Positions 48,373 through 58,904 of a DNA stretch of 64,000 bases are shown piece by piece; position 1 is the stretch's first letter, and each line of letters opens with the position of its first letter. The position numbers and the translations under genes are program-made. The DNA is from Pseudomonas sp. Irchel s3b2 (GTDB taxonomy: Bacteria; Pseudomonadota; Gammaproteobacteria; Pseudomonadales; Pseudomonadaceae): positions 62,001 through 126,000 of the forward strand of contig NZ_FYEB01000003.1 in NCBI RefSeq assembly GCF_900187445.1, given 5' to 3'. The notes under the pieces were generated by a model. That model was not told the DNA's origin. It was given only the letters and a program-made list of their open reading frames with translations, and did not search any database.

Positions 48373-48466
48373 CCTGTAGGAGTGAGCTGGCTCGCGAAGA
48401 GGCTGTGCCAGCCGGCATTTACGTCAGCTGACACGACGCTTTCGCGAGCAAGCTCGCTCCTACAGT
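48373..48466. repeat. REP pair upstream of priA
   Basis: Inverted copies at 48373-48399 and 48439-48466 (TTCGCGAGCAAGCTCGCTCC type). It lies in the divergent gap between priA and rpmE. Confidence 0.8.
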
Positions 48467-48515
48467 GGTGCGCTTAGGGCTGGGAGCCTAGCAGACGGTC
48501 GGTGTAAGGGACAGC

Positions 48516-48543
48516 TTGCGTGATCGGGATTGTCTGGTAGAAT
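48516..48543 (+). promoter_or_regulatory. Sigma-70 promoter of rpmE
   Basis: TTGCGT (48516-48521), a 16-base spacer and TAGAAT (48538-48543), with a TGG just before the -10 as in extended -10 promoters. The transcript would start near 48550, giving a leader of about 60 nt that includes the small hairpin CAACA-ATAG-TGTTG (48569-48582). Confidence 0.7.
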
Positions 48544-48613
48544 CCGCGGCCTAATTACGTGCGGTATTCAACAATAGTGTTGGGTGGCGGCACGCTAGCC
48601 TGAGGAATACACC

Positions 48614-48844
48614 ATGAAAGCCGATATCCATCCAGATTACCCAGTCATTGCTGTTACTTGCAGCTGTGGCAACAAGTTTGAAACTCGTTCGACTTTCGGC
48701 AAAGCACTGCCGATCGACGTATGCAACGAGTGCCACCCGTTCTACACCGGTAAGCAGAAGACTCTGGATACCGGCGGTCGTGTACAGCGCTTCGCAGACC
48801 GTTTCGGCGCTTTCGGCAAGAAAGCTCCAGCTGCTGCAGAGTAA
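48614..48844 (+). CDS. rpmE: 50S ribosomal protein L31 (zinc-binding form)
   Basis: A bridge protein of the large subunit. The 76-residue product starts at ATG 48614 after CTGAGGAATAC. It is the zinc-containing C+ form: Cys16 and Cys18 (VTCSCGN) and Cys37 and Cys40 (VCNECHPF). Zinc-starved cells often swap it for a Cys-less paralogue encoded elsewhere; none is in this window. Two terminator-like hairpins follow at once. Confidence 0.96.
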   Translation: MKADIHPDYPVIAVTCSCGNKFETRSTFGKALPIDVCNECHPFYTGKQKTLDTGGRVQRFADRFGAFGKKAPAAAE

Positions 48845-48852
48845 GGTTGAAG

Positions 48853-48868
48853 AGCCCGATGGGCTTTT
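48853..48868 (+). terminator. Short terminator-like hairpin after rpmE
   Basis: AGCCC-GAT-GGGCT (48853-48865) followed by TTTT. It lies 9 bp after the rpmE stop and overlaps the preferred start of the nuclease gene. Confidence 0.6.
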
Positions 48869-49659
48869 CCTTGCTGATGAAAAAGGCGTCCCTCGCGGGC
48901 GCCTTTTTTATGTCTGCGATTTGGCTTTCCGCTGCCCAGGCCTTCTGCCCGGTGCCGAGCGGGCTGACGTCGGTCGCGGTGCAGCGGGTAGTGGATGGTG
49001 ACACCTTGCGTCTGCGCGATGGTCGCAGCGTGCGCATGATCGGATTGAATACGCCTGAACTGGGCAAACAGGGCCGTTCCGACGAGCCGTTCGCCGTGGC
49101 CGCGCGCAAGCGCCTTGAAGCGCTGGTGGCTGCCAGCGACGGGCAGGTCGGTTTGCTGCCGGGTAAAGAAAGCAAGGACCATTACGGTCGCACCCTGGCG
49201 CATGTCTACGGCGTTGATGGTGCCAACTTCGAAGCGCAGATGCTCGCCGAGGGTCTCGGTTTTCAGGTGGCGGTGGCACCGAATGTCGATTTGGTCGGCT
49301 GCCAGCAAGTGGCGGAACGCAGTGCCCGTCAGGCTGGCCTCGGGTTGTGGCGCCAATCACCTGTACTGAAAGCGGAGCAGATCAGCGTTTCCGGTTTCGC
49401 CGTGCTCAGTGGTCGTGTGAGCAAGGTTCAGCGCAATCGCGGCGGGATTTGGATCGAATTACAGGATTTAGTTGTATTGCGAGTTGCACCCAATCTACTG
49501 GGCCAGTTCGATGTTGCATCGCTTGAAAAGCTCAAAGGCAAGCAAATCGAGGCTCGTGGCTGGGTGGTGGATCGTTCGCGCCGCGGTGGGTTGAAACCGG
49601 GGCAGGCGCGCTGGCTTCTGCCGCTGACCGATCCGGCGATGTTGCAGGCGGCGCCATAA
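48859..49659 (+). CDS. Secreted thermonuclease-family (SNase-like) protein
   Basis: A 266-residue protein with an N-terminal signal peptide (MGFSLLMKKASLAGAFF, hydrophobic run, SAAQA) and a staphylococcal-nuclease fold from about residue 35: VQRVVDGDTLRLRDG, VRMIGLNTPELG, the GKESKDHYGRTLAHVY block with the second catalytic Arg, and ANFEAQMLAEGLGFQ. A further OB-like region with no name follows (VSKVQRNRGGIWIEL). It is probably a periplasmic or secreted DNA/RNA nuclease. The start is uncertain: ATG 48859 and ATG 48877 both give the signal peptide; TTG 48847 is less likely. A strong intrinsic terminator overlaps codons about 8-17. Confidence 0.85.
   Translation: MGFSLLMKKASLAGAFFMSAIWLSAAQAFCPVPSGLTSVAVQRVVDGDTLRLRDGRSVRMIGLNTPELGKQGRSDEPFAVAARKRLEALVAASDGQVGLLPGKESKDHYGRTLAHVYGVDGANFEAQMLAEGLGFQVAVAPNVDLVGCQQVAERSARQAGLGLWRQSPVLKAEQISVSGFAVLSGRVSKVQRNRGGIWIELQDLVVLRVAPNLLGQFDVASLEKLKGKQIEARGWVVDRSRRGGLKPGQARWLLPLTDPAMLQAAP
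48880..48909 (+). terminator. Strong intrinsic terminator inside the nuclease signal-peptide codons
   Basis: AAAAAGGCG (48880-48888) pairs with CGCCTTTTTT (48900-48909), and CCC/GGG pair within the loop. The stem and the T run form a textbook terminator for rpmE transcripts, yet the bases are also codons for KKASLAGAFF of the next gene. Confidence 0.8.
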
Positions 49660-49842
49660 GAAAAAATTGTAGACATTTATTCTGTTGATTGTGAACAGTC
49701 TATCCCTTGTGTTCCGTGGCTCTTGGCCCAAAGTCGTAGGGGCGGGCGCTTGACAGGGGTGACTGGTCAGTCTTGTGGGGGCTTTGCGAGGCGAGTATCC
49801 TCGGCGGTCCGTCTGTCCAACAGTAAAAAGCGGAATGCCCCT

Positions 49843-51111
49843 ATGTCTGATCTGAAAACTGCCGCTCTCGAATATCATGCCCATCCCCGTCCAGGGAAGC
49901 TGAGTGTCGAGCTCACCAAGGCCACCGCTACCGCCCGCGACCTGTCGCTGGCCTACAGCCCCGGCGTAGCCGAACCAGTACGCGAAATCGCCCGCGATCC
50001 TGAACTGGCCTACAAATACACCGGCAAAGGCAACCTGGTTGCAGTCATTTCCGATGGCACCGCGATTCTCGGCCTGGGTAACCTCGGCCCATTGGCTTCC
50101 AAGCCGGTTATGGAAGGCAAAGGTGTACTGTTCAAGCGCTTCGCCGGCATCGATGTGTTCGACATCGAAGTCGACTCCGAAAGCCCGCAAGCCTTCATCG
50201 ACACCGTCAAGCGTATCTCCATCACCTTCGGTGGCATCAACCTGGAAGACATCAAGGCACCTGAGTGCTTTGAGATCGAACGCGCTCTGATCGAGCAGTG
50301 CGACATTCCGGTATTCCACGATGACCAGCACGGCACCGCAATCGTTACTGCGGCCGGCATGATCAACGCCCTGGAAATTGCTGGCAAAACCCTGGCTGAC
50401 GCCAAGATTGTTTGCCTGGGTGCCGGTGCTGCCGCCATCTCCTGCATGAAATTGCTGGTGAGCATGGGCGCCAACATCGAAAACATCTACATGGTTGACC
50501 GTACCGGCGTGATCCACTCCGGGCGTGACGATCTGAACCAGTACAAGGCTGTGTTCGCTCACGCGACCGAGAAGCGCACCCTGGCTGACGCGCTGGAAGG
50601 CGCTGACGTGTTCGTTGGCCTGTCCGGCCCGAACCTGCTGAGCGCTGAAGGCCTGAAATCCATGGCGGCCAACCCGATCGTGTTCGCGTGCTCGAACCCG
50701 GATCCGGAAATCTCCCCGGAACTGGCTCACGCCACCCGTAACGACGTGATCATGGCTACCGGCCGTTCGGACTACCCGAACCAGGTCAACAACGTACTGG
50801 GCTTCCCGTTCATCTTCCGTGGTGCCCTGGACGTTCGCGCCAAGCGCATCAACGAAGAAATGAAAGTGGCGGCCGCCAACGCCCTGCGTGAACTGGCCAA
50901 GCTGCCAGTGCCTCAGGAAGTGTGCGACGCCTACGGCGGCATCAAACTGGAATTCGGTCGTGAGTACATCATTCCGAAACCAATGGATGCCCGTCTGATC
51001 ACCCTGATCTCCGATGCTGTGGCCAAGGCTGCGATCGAGACCGGTGTGGCGACCCTTCCGTATCCGAAGAACTACCCGCTGAAAAGCGTGGATGATGTGT
51101 TCAACGGCTAA
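49843..51111 (+). CDS. maeB: NADP-type malic enzyme (short form)
   Basis: Oxidative decarboxylation of malate to pyruvate with reduction of NAD(P)+. The 422-residue product starts at ATG 49843 (MSDLKTAALEYHAHPRPGK). It has SLAYSPGVAEPVREIA, the metal and substrate motif FHDDQHGTAIV, the dinucleotide fold KIVCLGAGAAAISCM and the SGPNLLSAEGLKSMA region. It lacks the C-terminal phosphotransacetylase-like domain of E. coli MaeB, as is usual in pseudomonads for this gene. The upstream in-frame stretch to 49723 has no ribosome site. A terminator follows. Confidence 0.95.
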   Translation: MSDLKTAALEYHAHPRPGKLSVELTKATATARDLSLAYSPGVAEPVREIARDPELAYKYTGKGNLVAVISDGTAILGLGNLGPLASKPVMEGKGVLFKRFAGIDVFDIEVDSESPQAFIDTVKRISITFGGINLEDIKAPECFEIERALIEQCDIPVFHDDQHGTAIVTAAGMINALEIAGKTLADAKIVCLGAGAAAISCMKLLVSMGANIENIYMVDRTGVIHSGRDDLNQYKAVFAHATEKRTLADALEGADVFVGLSGPNLLSAEGLKSMAANPIVFACSNPDPEISPELAHATRNDVIMATGRSDYPNQVNNVLGFPFIFRGALDVRAKRINEEMKVAAANALRELAKLPVPQEVCDAYGGIKLEFGREYIIPKPMDARLITLISDAVAKAAIETGVATLPYPKNYPLKSVDDVFNG

Positions 51112-51136
51112 GTCGTTGTAGCGCTTCAACCAAAAG

Positions 51137-51164
51137 CCCCGGCTTTCGCGAGTCGGGGTTTTTT
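51137..51164 (+). terminator. Intrinsic terminator of maeB
   Basis: CCCCGGCT-TTCGCG-AGTCGGGG (51137-51158; one G-T pair) followed by TTTTTT, 25 bp after the maeB stop. Confidence 0.9.
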
Positions 51165-51198
51165 ATTACCTGCGGTTTTTGTGGTGTCTTTGAGGGCC

Positions 51199-51285
51199 TC
51201 TTCGCGGGCAAGCCTCGCTCCACAGGTTGTGCGCGATATCAAAATTGGCGCGTAACCCGTAGGAGCGAGGCTTGCCCGCGAAGGG
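51199..51285. repeat. REP pair between maeB and mrcA
   Basis: Inverted copies at 51199-51225 and 51258-51285; the outer flanks GGGCCTC and GGGGCC also match, lengthening the stem. The first copy has lost one base of the CTCCTACAG block (reads CTCCACAG). Confidence 0.8.
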
Positions 51286-51320
51286 GCCGGCTCAGTCAAC
51301 ATCTAAGTCAGCAGGCAATA

Positions 51321-51356
51321 AAAAACCCCGCACTTCTTTCGAGGGCGGGGCTTTTT
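51321..51356 (-). terminator. Terminator of mrcA, probably bidirectional
   Basis: CCCCGC (51326-51331) and GCGGGG (51345-51350) form the stem, with AAAAAA on the left and TTTTT on the right, so either strand gives a stem plus U run. It lies 16 bp beyond the mrcA stop. Confidence 0.85.
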
Positions 51357-51371
51357 GGTGTCGCTGGGCGA

Positions 51372-53819
51372 TCAGAACAAATCGATCGGCGCCGCCTCGT
51401 CCGCCGGCAGCGGGCTGCCCGGCACATTGCCGTTGCCCAGCTCGTTCACCGACGGAGGGGTGTCTTCGGCCTTGAACAGCTCGAAATAGGCGCCTGGCGT
51501 GCCTGGAGTAGCTGCACGGCCGCTGACCGGGTCGACGCGCAGGCTGAGGATACCTTCCGGCTCCGGTTGGGTATGCGGCGGCTTGTCCTTGAGGGCAGCG
51601 GCCATGTAGTTCATCCAGATCGGCAGGGCGACGGTGCCACCGAACTCGCGTTTGCCCAGGCTTTCCGGTTGATCGAAGCCAGTCCAGACGGTGGTTACGT
51701 AATCGGCGTTGTAGCCGGAGAACCAGGCGTCCTTGGATTCGTTGGTAGTGCCGGTCTTGCCTGCGATGTCGCTGCGGCCCAGGGCCAGCGCCCGGCGGCC
51801 GGTGCCGAGTTTGATCACGTCCTCAAGCATGCTGTTGAGGATGTAGGTGGTGCGCCCATCGACGATACGTTCGGCCACGGCTGGCGTTTGTGGCGCTGGC
51901 TGGGTGCTCGGTGCTTCGCCTGGAGTGGCGTTGACCGTGAAGGTATTGGAGGCCGGCACGGCGATGCCATCGCTGGCGACGGCGCCTTTCGGAACGCTCG
52001 GCGGATTGGCAACGAATAGCGTATCGCCGTTACGGCTTTCGATTTTGTCGATGATGTACGGGGTGATCTTGTAGCCGCCGTTAGCGAATGTAGCCCAGCC
52101 AGTGGCGATTTCCATGGGGGTCAACGTCGCGGTACCCAGCGCCAGGGACAGGTTGCGCGGCAGGTCCTGCTTGTTGAAGCCGAACTTGCTGATGTAGTCG
52201 ATGGTGCGATCGACGCCCAGCGCTTGCAACAGGCGGATCGATACCAGGTTGCGCGATTTGTAGAGCGCTTCACGCATGCGGATCGGGCCGAGGAAGGTGT
52301 TGGTGTCGTTCTTCGGACGCCAGACCTTGTCCAGATACTCGTCGACGAACACGATCGGTGCGTCGTTCACCAGGCTGGCGGCGGTATAGCCATTGTCCAG
52401 GGCGGCGCTGTAGACGAACGGCTTGAAGCTCGAACCCGGCTGACGCTTGGCCTGCATGGCGCGGTTGTAATTGCTCTGCTCGAAGGCGAAACCGCCGACC
52501 AGTGAACGAATGGCACCGTTCTGCGGGTCGAGGGAAACCAGTGCGCCCTGGGCCTGTGGAATCTGACTGAATTTGAGTGAATTGTCTGGCTGACGCTGTA
52601 CGCGAATCAGATCACCGACCTGCGCGACATCCGACGGCTGCTTCGGATTGGCGCCCATGCTGTTGGTGTTCAGGAACGGACGAGCCCACTTCATGGTGTC
52701 CCAGGCGACGTGCTCTTCGCCGATACCCGTGCGGGTCAACACCTGCACACCGTTCTTGTCGACCTGGGTCACGATCGCCGGTTCCAGACCGCTGATGATT
52801 CGCTGTTTGGTCAGCTCCTGAGTCCAGGCCTCTCGGGTTTTACCCGGCAGGCGTGACTCGGGGCCGCGATAACCATGCCGTTGATCGTAGGTCATCAAGC
52901 CTTCGTGAACTGCGGTGTTGGCCATCTCCTGCAAATCGCTCGGCACCGTGGTGGTGACACGGAAACCTTCGGTGTACGCATCGCTGCCATAGCGGCCGAC
53001 CATTTCGGCACGGGCCATTTCGGCGACGTACGGTGCGTTCACTTCCGGGGTCGGTACATGGTAGCTGGCGTTCAGCGGCTCATTGATCGCGGTGGTGTAG
53101 TCGGCTTCGGTGATCTTGCCGAGCTTGTACATGCGCCCCAGGATCCAGTCGCGACGCTCTTTGCTGCGGGCCGGGTTGGCTAGCGGGTTGAAACGCGACG
53201 GGGCTTTTGGCAGGCCGGCGATCATCGCCATCTGCGCCAGGCTGACATCGCGAATCGACTTGCCGTAATAGACCTGCGCCGCTGCCTCGATGCCGTAGGC
53301 GCGGTTGCCCAGATAGATCTTGTTGACGTACAGCTCGAGAATCTCGTCCTTGGTCAACTGCCGTTCGATCTGCAGGGCCAAGAGGATTTCGGTGGTCTTG
53401 CGCGAGAAACTGCGCTCGCTGGTCAGGAAGAAGTTCTTCGCCACCTGCATGGTGATGGTGCTGCCGCCGGATTGAATGTGTCCGCTTTTTACCAGTTGGG
53501 TGGCGGCACGCATCAGGCTGCTGGGATCGACGCCATAGTGGTTGGCGAAATTGTCGTCTTCAGCACTTAGTAACGCATTGATGAAATTGGGGGGGATGTC
53601 GGCGAAACGGATCGGAGTGCGGCGCATTTCGCCAAATTCTGCGATCAACTTGTTGTCGCTGCTGTACACCCGCAAAGGAATCTGCAACTGAATACTTCTC
53701 AGCGCCTCCACGGATGGCAATCCAGGGCTAAGGTAAAGAAAAGCGCCGCTCAGACTCAGGAGCAGTCCGCAGAAAACGGCGACGATGGACCAACCGAAAA
53801 ATTTCAGCAGACGAATCAA
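51372..53819 (-). CDS. mrcA: Penicillin-binding protein 1A (class A PBP)
   Basis: A bifunctional peptidoglycan glycosyltransferase and transpeptidase. The 815-residue product has an N-terminal membrane anchor (residues 8-31), the family 51 motifs ALLSAEDDNFANHYGVD (catalytic Glu87) and GGSTITMQVAKN, an inserted OB-like domain (about 310-420, including RVQRQPDNSLKFSQI), and the penicillin-binding motifs SSFK (near residue 463), SRN and KTGTT. The C-terminal tail is acidic and Pro-rich. It is divergent from pilM, the usual layout in pseudomonads (ponA). Confidence 0.96.
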   Translation of the reverse strand: MIRLLKFFGWSIVAVFCGLLLSLSGAFLYLSPGLPSVEALRSIQLQIPLRVYSSDNKLIAEFGEMRRTPIRFADIPPNFINALLSAEDDNFANHYGVDPSSLMRAATQLVKSGHIQSGGSTITMQVAKNFFLTSERSFSRKTTEILLALQIERQLTKDEILELYVNKIYLGNRAYGIEAAAQVYYGKSIRDVSLAQMAMIAGLPKAPSRFNPLANPARSKERRDWILGRMYKLGKITEADYTTAINEPLNASYHVPTPEVNAPYVAEMARAEMVGRYGSDAYTEGFRVTTTVPSDLQEMANTAVHEGLMTYDQRHGYRGPESRLPGKTREAWTQELTKQRIISGLEPAIVTQVDKNGVQVLTRTGIGEEHVAWDTMKWARPFLNTNSMGANPKQPSDVAQVGDLIRVQRQPDNSLKFSQIPQAQGALVSLDPQNGAIRSLVGGFAFEQSNYNRAMQAKRQPGSSFKPFVYSAALDNGYTAASLVNDAPIVFVDEYLDKVWRPKNDTNTFLGPIRMREALYKSRNLVSIRLLQALGVDRTIDYISKFGFNKQDLPRNLSLALGTATLTPMEIATGWATFANGGYKITPYIIDKIESRNGDTLFVANPPSVPKGAVASDGIAVPASNTFTVNATPGEAPSTQPAPQTPAVAERIVDGRTTYILNSMLEDVIKLGTGRRALALGRSDIAGKTGTTNESKDAWFSGYNADYVTTVWTGFDQPESLGKREFGGTVALPIWMNYMAAALKDKPPHTQPEPEGILSLRVDPVSGRAATPGTPGAYFELFKAEDTPPSVNELGNGNVPGSPLPADEAAPIDLF

Positions 53820-54009
53820 GGCTTTTGGATATCCAGGGCAAAGAATGAATTAGGCATCAGGGTTCAGGCTATACAGAAAATGACCCGCGCTTGCAGTGAA
53901 AAGCGGAAAAAACGCTCGGCATTATAAGCATTTTTCCGTCGGGGGGCGTCATTTGCGCTTCTGTCAAGACGGGGGGTATTGAACGCAATGGATATTACAG
54001 AGTCCGTAA

Positions 54010-55100
<1,091 letters not shown>

Positions 55101-55101
<1 letters not shown>

Positions 55102-55667
55102 TGGCGCGGATCAATCTTTTACCCTGGCGTGAAGAGTTGCGCGAAGGGCGTCGCAAACGCTTTTTGCTGGCGTTGGTCGGTGTGCTAGTGGGTTCGGTGG
55201 GGGCGCTGCTGATTGCGGACCAGGTTATTAACGGCGCCATTAATCGGCAAGTCGCCCGTAACGATTACATCGGCAAGCAGATTGCGGTGGTCGACGAGCG
55301 GATCAAACAGATCAGCGACCTGAAGGCCCGCCGGCAGCAACTTGTCGAACGCATGCGCATTATTCAGGACCTGCAGGGCAACCGGCCGATCAGCGGGAGG
55401 ATTTTCGATCAGTTGGCGCGTACTTTGCCGGATGGCGTTTACTTCACCGAAGTGAAAATGGTCGGCAAGACGTTGTCCATCACCGGCGCGGCGGAGTCCA
55501 ACAATCGTGTTTCGGATCTGATGCGCAATCTTGATGCGTCCGACTGGTTCGATGCGCCCAATCTCACGGAAGTCAAAGCGACAACCGCCGGTCAACTGGA
55601 TCAGGCCAATGTTTTTCAGTTGACCGTTCGTCAGACTCAGCCCGTCGTTGTGGGGGTCGCTAAATGA
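55101..55667 (+). CDS. pilN: Type IV pilus alignment protein PilN
   Basis: A bitopic inner-membrane protein. Its cytoplasmic N terminus (MARINLLPWREELREGRRKRF) holds the INLLPWR motif that docks in PilM; residues about 22-43 are the membrane helix, then a coiled coil and a ferredoxin-like domain that pairs with PilO. The 188-residue length is normal. It overlaps pilO by four bases. Confidence 0.96.
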
Positions 55668-56287
55668 GACTGTCCGAATGGTTCGAAGGGTTGCGCCAGA
55701 TCGACATCAACGATCTGGACACCAACAACATGGGGTCCTGGCCTCCAGCGATCAAGGTCCTGGCGGGTGTCCTGCTGATGGTTCTGGTGCTGGCCCTGGG
55801 CTACAGCTTCTTGATCAGTGATCTGCAAAATCATCTGGAACTCAGGCGCGAGGAAGAGTCGACGCTCAGGGAGCAATTCGCGACCAAAGCCCATATGGCG
55901 GCGAATCTGGAGCTGTATACCCAGCAGATGAAGGAAATGGAGAACTCCTTCGGCATGCTATTACGGCAATTGCCCAGCGACACCGAAGTGCCCGGCCTGC
56001 TGGAGGACATCACCCGCACCGGTCTGGGCAGTGGCCTGGAGTTCGAAGAAATCAAGCTGCTCCCGGAGGTCACCCAGCAGTTCTACATCGAGCTTCCTAT
56101 CCAGATCACCGTCACCGGCGCCTATCACGACCTGGCCACTTTCGTCAGCGGCGTGGCCGGGCTGCCGCGGATCGTCACCCTGCATGACTTCAACCTGGCG
56201 CCGGCCAATCCCGACGGCGGTCCGAAGTTGCGCATGAGCATCCTTGCCAAGACCTATCGCTACAACGACAAGGGGTTGCAGAAATGA
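55664..56287 (+). CDS. pilO: Type IV pilus alignment protein PilO
   Basis: Partner of PilN in the inner-membrane alignment complex. The 207-residue protein has a membrane helix (residues about 30-52), a coiled coil with ELRREEESTLREQF and a C-terminal ferredoxin-like domain (IQITVTGAYHDLATFVSGVAGLPR). It overlaps both neighbours by four bases. Confidence 0.96.
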   Translation: MRLSEWFEGLRQIDINDLDTNNMGSWPPAIKVLAGVLLMVLVLALGYSFLISDLQNHLELRREEESTLREQFATKAHMAANLELYTQQMKEMENSFGMLLRQLPSDTEVPGLLEDITRTGLGSGLEFEEIKLLPEVTQQFYIELPIQITVTGAYHDLATFVSGVAGLPRIVTLHDFNLAPANPDGGPKLRMSILAKTYRYNDKGLQK

Positions 56288-56811
56288 ACCCGATTCGTTG
56301 CCTGTCGATGGTTATGTGTCTAGTCATCCTGGCCGGTTGTGGCGGCGACGCTGACTTCAGCGACCTGGATGCCTATTTGAACGAAGTGCGCCTGCGTGCG
56401 CCCGGCAAGATTGAACCAACGCCGACATTCCGGTCTTACCCGACATTCACCTACAACGCCGCCAACCTGCGTAGCCCGTTCTCCCGGCAGGTCAGAGTCG
56501 ATCTGGCCGGGCAGAAGCACGGCTCGCGTAACGTCAAACCCGACCCCAGCCGGGTCAAGCAGTACCTCGAAGGTTTCAACATCGAGCAATTTGAAATGGT
56601 CGGCACGATCTCCAATTCGAATGGCTCCTTTGCGCTGCTGCGCGGGGCGGGCGGCGTGCACCGGCTGAAAGTCGGCGATTACCTGGGGCGTAACGATGGA
56701 CGGATCGTCGCCATCAGCGGTTCGCAAGTTGACGTGGTCGAAATCGTTCCCGATGGCGAAGGTGCCTGGCTGGAACGGCCGCGAACCATCCCTTTGAAAG
56801 AGCACTCATAG
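56284..56811 (+). CDS. pilP: Type IV pilus lipoprotein PilP
   Basis: Links the PilN/O complex to the secretin PilQ. The 175-residue product has a lipoprotein signal ending LAGC (Cys19 as the lipidation site), a flexible segment and the HR-like beta domain (VGTISNSNGSFALLRGAGGVHRLKVGDYLG) that contacts the PilQ N domains. It overlaps pilO by four bases; pilQ follows after 13 bp. Confidence 0.96.
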   Translation: MNPIRCLSMVMCLVILAGCGGDADFSDLDAYLNEVRLRAPGKIEPTPTFRSYPTFTYNAANLRSPFSRQVRVDLAGQKHGSRNVKPDPSRVKQYLEGFNIEQFEMVGTISNSNGSFALLRGAGGVHRLKVGDYLGRNDGRIVAISGSQVDVVEIVPDGEGAWLERPRTIPLKEHS

Positions 56812-56824
56812 TGGAACTCGAATA

Positions 56825-58900
56825 ATGAACAGGATTTTCTCAACCTTCGGTATTTCGCTATGGATAGCGTTTCTGTCGCCGATGGTACAGGCGGCCAACC
56901 TCAAAGCGCTGGATGTCGCCGCGCTGCCCGGTGACCGTGTCGAGTTGAAGTTGTCGTTCGATGGGCCGCCGCCGCAGCCCCACGGTTACACGACTGAGCA
57001 GCCTGCGCGGATTGCGCTGGATCTGCCGGGGGTCACCAGTCAACTGACGAACAAGAATCGGGACCTGGGCGGCGGCAATGCCCGCAGCGCCACGGTGGTT
57101 GAGGCCAAGGACCGCACACGGCTGATCATCAGCCTGACTCAATTAACCCCGTACAACGCACGCGTCGAAGGCAACACTCTGTTCGTGGTCGTCGGGCAAG
57201 AGGCCGGTAACAAGGCATCCAAACCGATCACCCCCACACCGCGCGCAGCCACTGCGACGCCAGCGCCCGCCAGGGTCAATGCGCCTGTGGGCAAAGCCAT
57301 CCGGGGCGTGGATTTCCAGCGCGGCACTCAGGGTGAGGGCAATGTGGTCATCGATCTGTCGGATCCGTCCATCGCCCCGGACATTCAGGAGCGCGATGGC
57401 AAAATCATCGTCGGCTTCACCAAGACTCAACTGCCTGAGCGGTTGCGTGTGCGCCTCGACGTCAAGGATTTCGCCACGCCGGTGCAGTTCGTCAATGCCA
57501 GCGCCACGGGCGACCGTGTTGTTATCAGTATCGAGCCCAGCGGTGCCTTCGATTATTCGACCTATCAGACCGACAACAAACTGACCGTCAGCATCCGTCC
57601 GATGACTGTCGATGACTTGCACAAGCGCAACGCCGAACGCTTTGCCTACACCGGCGAAAAACTCTCGCTGAATTTTCAGGACATCGATGTGCGCTCGGTG
57701 CTGCAACTGATTGCCGATTTCACCAACCTCAATCTGGTGGCCAGTGACACAGTGCAGGGTGGCATCACGTTGCGGCTGCAGAATGTGCCGTGGGATCAGG
57801 CGCTGGACCTGGTGTTGAAAACAAAAGGCCTGGATAAACGCAAAATCGGTAACGTGCTACTGGTGGCGCCGGCCGATGAAATCGCTGCTCGAGAACGCCA
57901 GGAACTGGAGTCGCAGAAGCAGATCGCTGAACTGGCGCCTCTGCGTCGCGAGCTGTTACAGGTCAACTACGCCAAAGCCGCCGATATCGCCAAGCTGTTC
58001 CAGTCGGTGACCAGTGCCGAGGCGAAAATCGACGAGAGAGGGTCAATCACTGTTGACGAGCGAACCAACAACATCATTGCTTACCAGACTCAGGATCGGC
58101 TCGACGAACTGCGTCGCATCGTTGCGCAATTGGATATTCCGGTGCGTCAGGTAATGATCGAGGCGCGCATCGTCGAGGCCAACGTCGATTACGACAAAAG
58201 CCTTGGCGTACGTTGGGGTGGTTCGGTGCAGAAGGGTAACTGGAACACGTCCGGGGTCAACGGCTCTTCGACCACCATCGGTACGCCGGGCAGCACCAGT
58301 ACCAACTCGCCGTTTGTCGACTTGGGGACCTCTGCCAATACCTCGGGGATCGGCATCGCCTTCATTACCGACAATGTGCTGCTGGACCTTGAGCTTTCGG
58401 CCATGGAGAAAACCGGCAACGGGGAAATTGTCTCGCAGCCCAAGGTAGTCACGTCCGACAAGGAAACCGCGAAAATCCTCAAGGGCACCGAGATTCCCTA
58501 TCAGGAAGCCAGCTCCAGCGGCGCGACCTCGGTGTCGTTCAAGGAGGCCTCGCTGTCCCTTGAAGTGACGCCGCAGATCACTCCGGACAACCGCATCATC
58601 ATGGAAGTCAAAGTCACCAAGGACGAACCGGACTACCTGAACAAAGTGCAGGACGTGCCGCCGATCAAGAAAAACGAGGTCAACGCCAAGGTCCTGGTCA
58701 ACGATGGCGAGACCATCGTTATTGGGGGTGTTTTCTCAAATACTCAGAGCAAGGTTGTAGATAAGGTGCCATTTCTCGGTGATGTGCCGTATCTTGGCCG
58801 CCTTTTCCGGCGTGACGTGGTCTCGGAGAAAAAATCCGAGCTGCTGGTGTTTCTCACTCCGCGTATCATGAACAATCAGGCGATTGCTGTGAGTCATTGA
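56825..58900 (+). CDS. pilQ: Type IV pilus secretin PilQ
   Basis: Forms the outer-membrane pore for the pilus. The 691-residue product has a signal peptide (cleaved near VQAAN), two AMIN domains (about 25-130 and 155-265) that bind peptidoglycan, a STN/N0 domain ([20 protein letters not shown]), the N1 domain with [16 protein letters not shown] and the secretin C domain ([27 protein letters not shown] to [12 protein letters not shown]). aroK starts four bases after its stop. Confidence 0.97.
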   Translation: MNRIFSTFGISLWIAFLSPMVQAANLKALDVAALPGDRVELKLSFDGPPPQPHGYTTEQPARIALDLPGVTSQLTNKNRDLGGGNARSATVVEAKDRTRLIISLTQLTPYNARVEGNTLFVVVGQEAGNKASKPITPTPRAATATPAPARVNAPVGKAIRGVDFQRGTQGEGNVVIDLSDPSIAPDIQERDGKIIVGFTKTQLPERLRVRLDVKDFATPVQFVNASATGDRVVISIEPSGAFDYSTYQTDNKLTVSIRPMTVDDLHKRNAERFAYTGEKLSLNFQDIDVRSVLQLIADFTNLNLVASDTVQGGITLRLQNVPWDQALDLVLKTKGLDKRKIGNVLLVAPADEIAARERQELESQKQIAELAPLRRELLQVNYAKAADIAKLFQSVTSAEAKIDERGSITVDERTNNIIAYQTQDRLDELRRIVAQLDIPVRQVMIEARIVEANVDYDKSLGVRWGGSVQKGNWNTSGVNGSSTTIGTPGSTSTNSPFVDLGTSANTSGIGIAFITDNVLLDLELSAMEKTGNGEIVSQPKVVTSDKETAKILKGTEIPYQEASSSGATSVSFKEASLSLEVTPQITPDNRIIMEVKVTKDEPDYLNKVQDVPPIKKNEVNAKVLVNDGETIVIGGVFSNTQSKVVDKVPFLGDVPYLGRLFRRDVVSEKKSELLVFLTPRIMNNQAIAVSH

Positions 58901-58904
58901 TTCT

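Noticed and set aside
49682..49698. LexA-like box CTGTTGATTGTGAACAG before maeB
   Set aside because: The spacing is one base too long for CTG-N10-CAG, and maeB is not an SOS gene.
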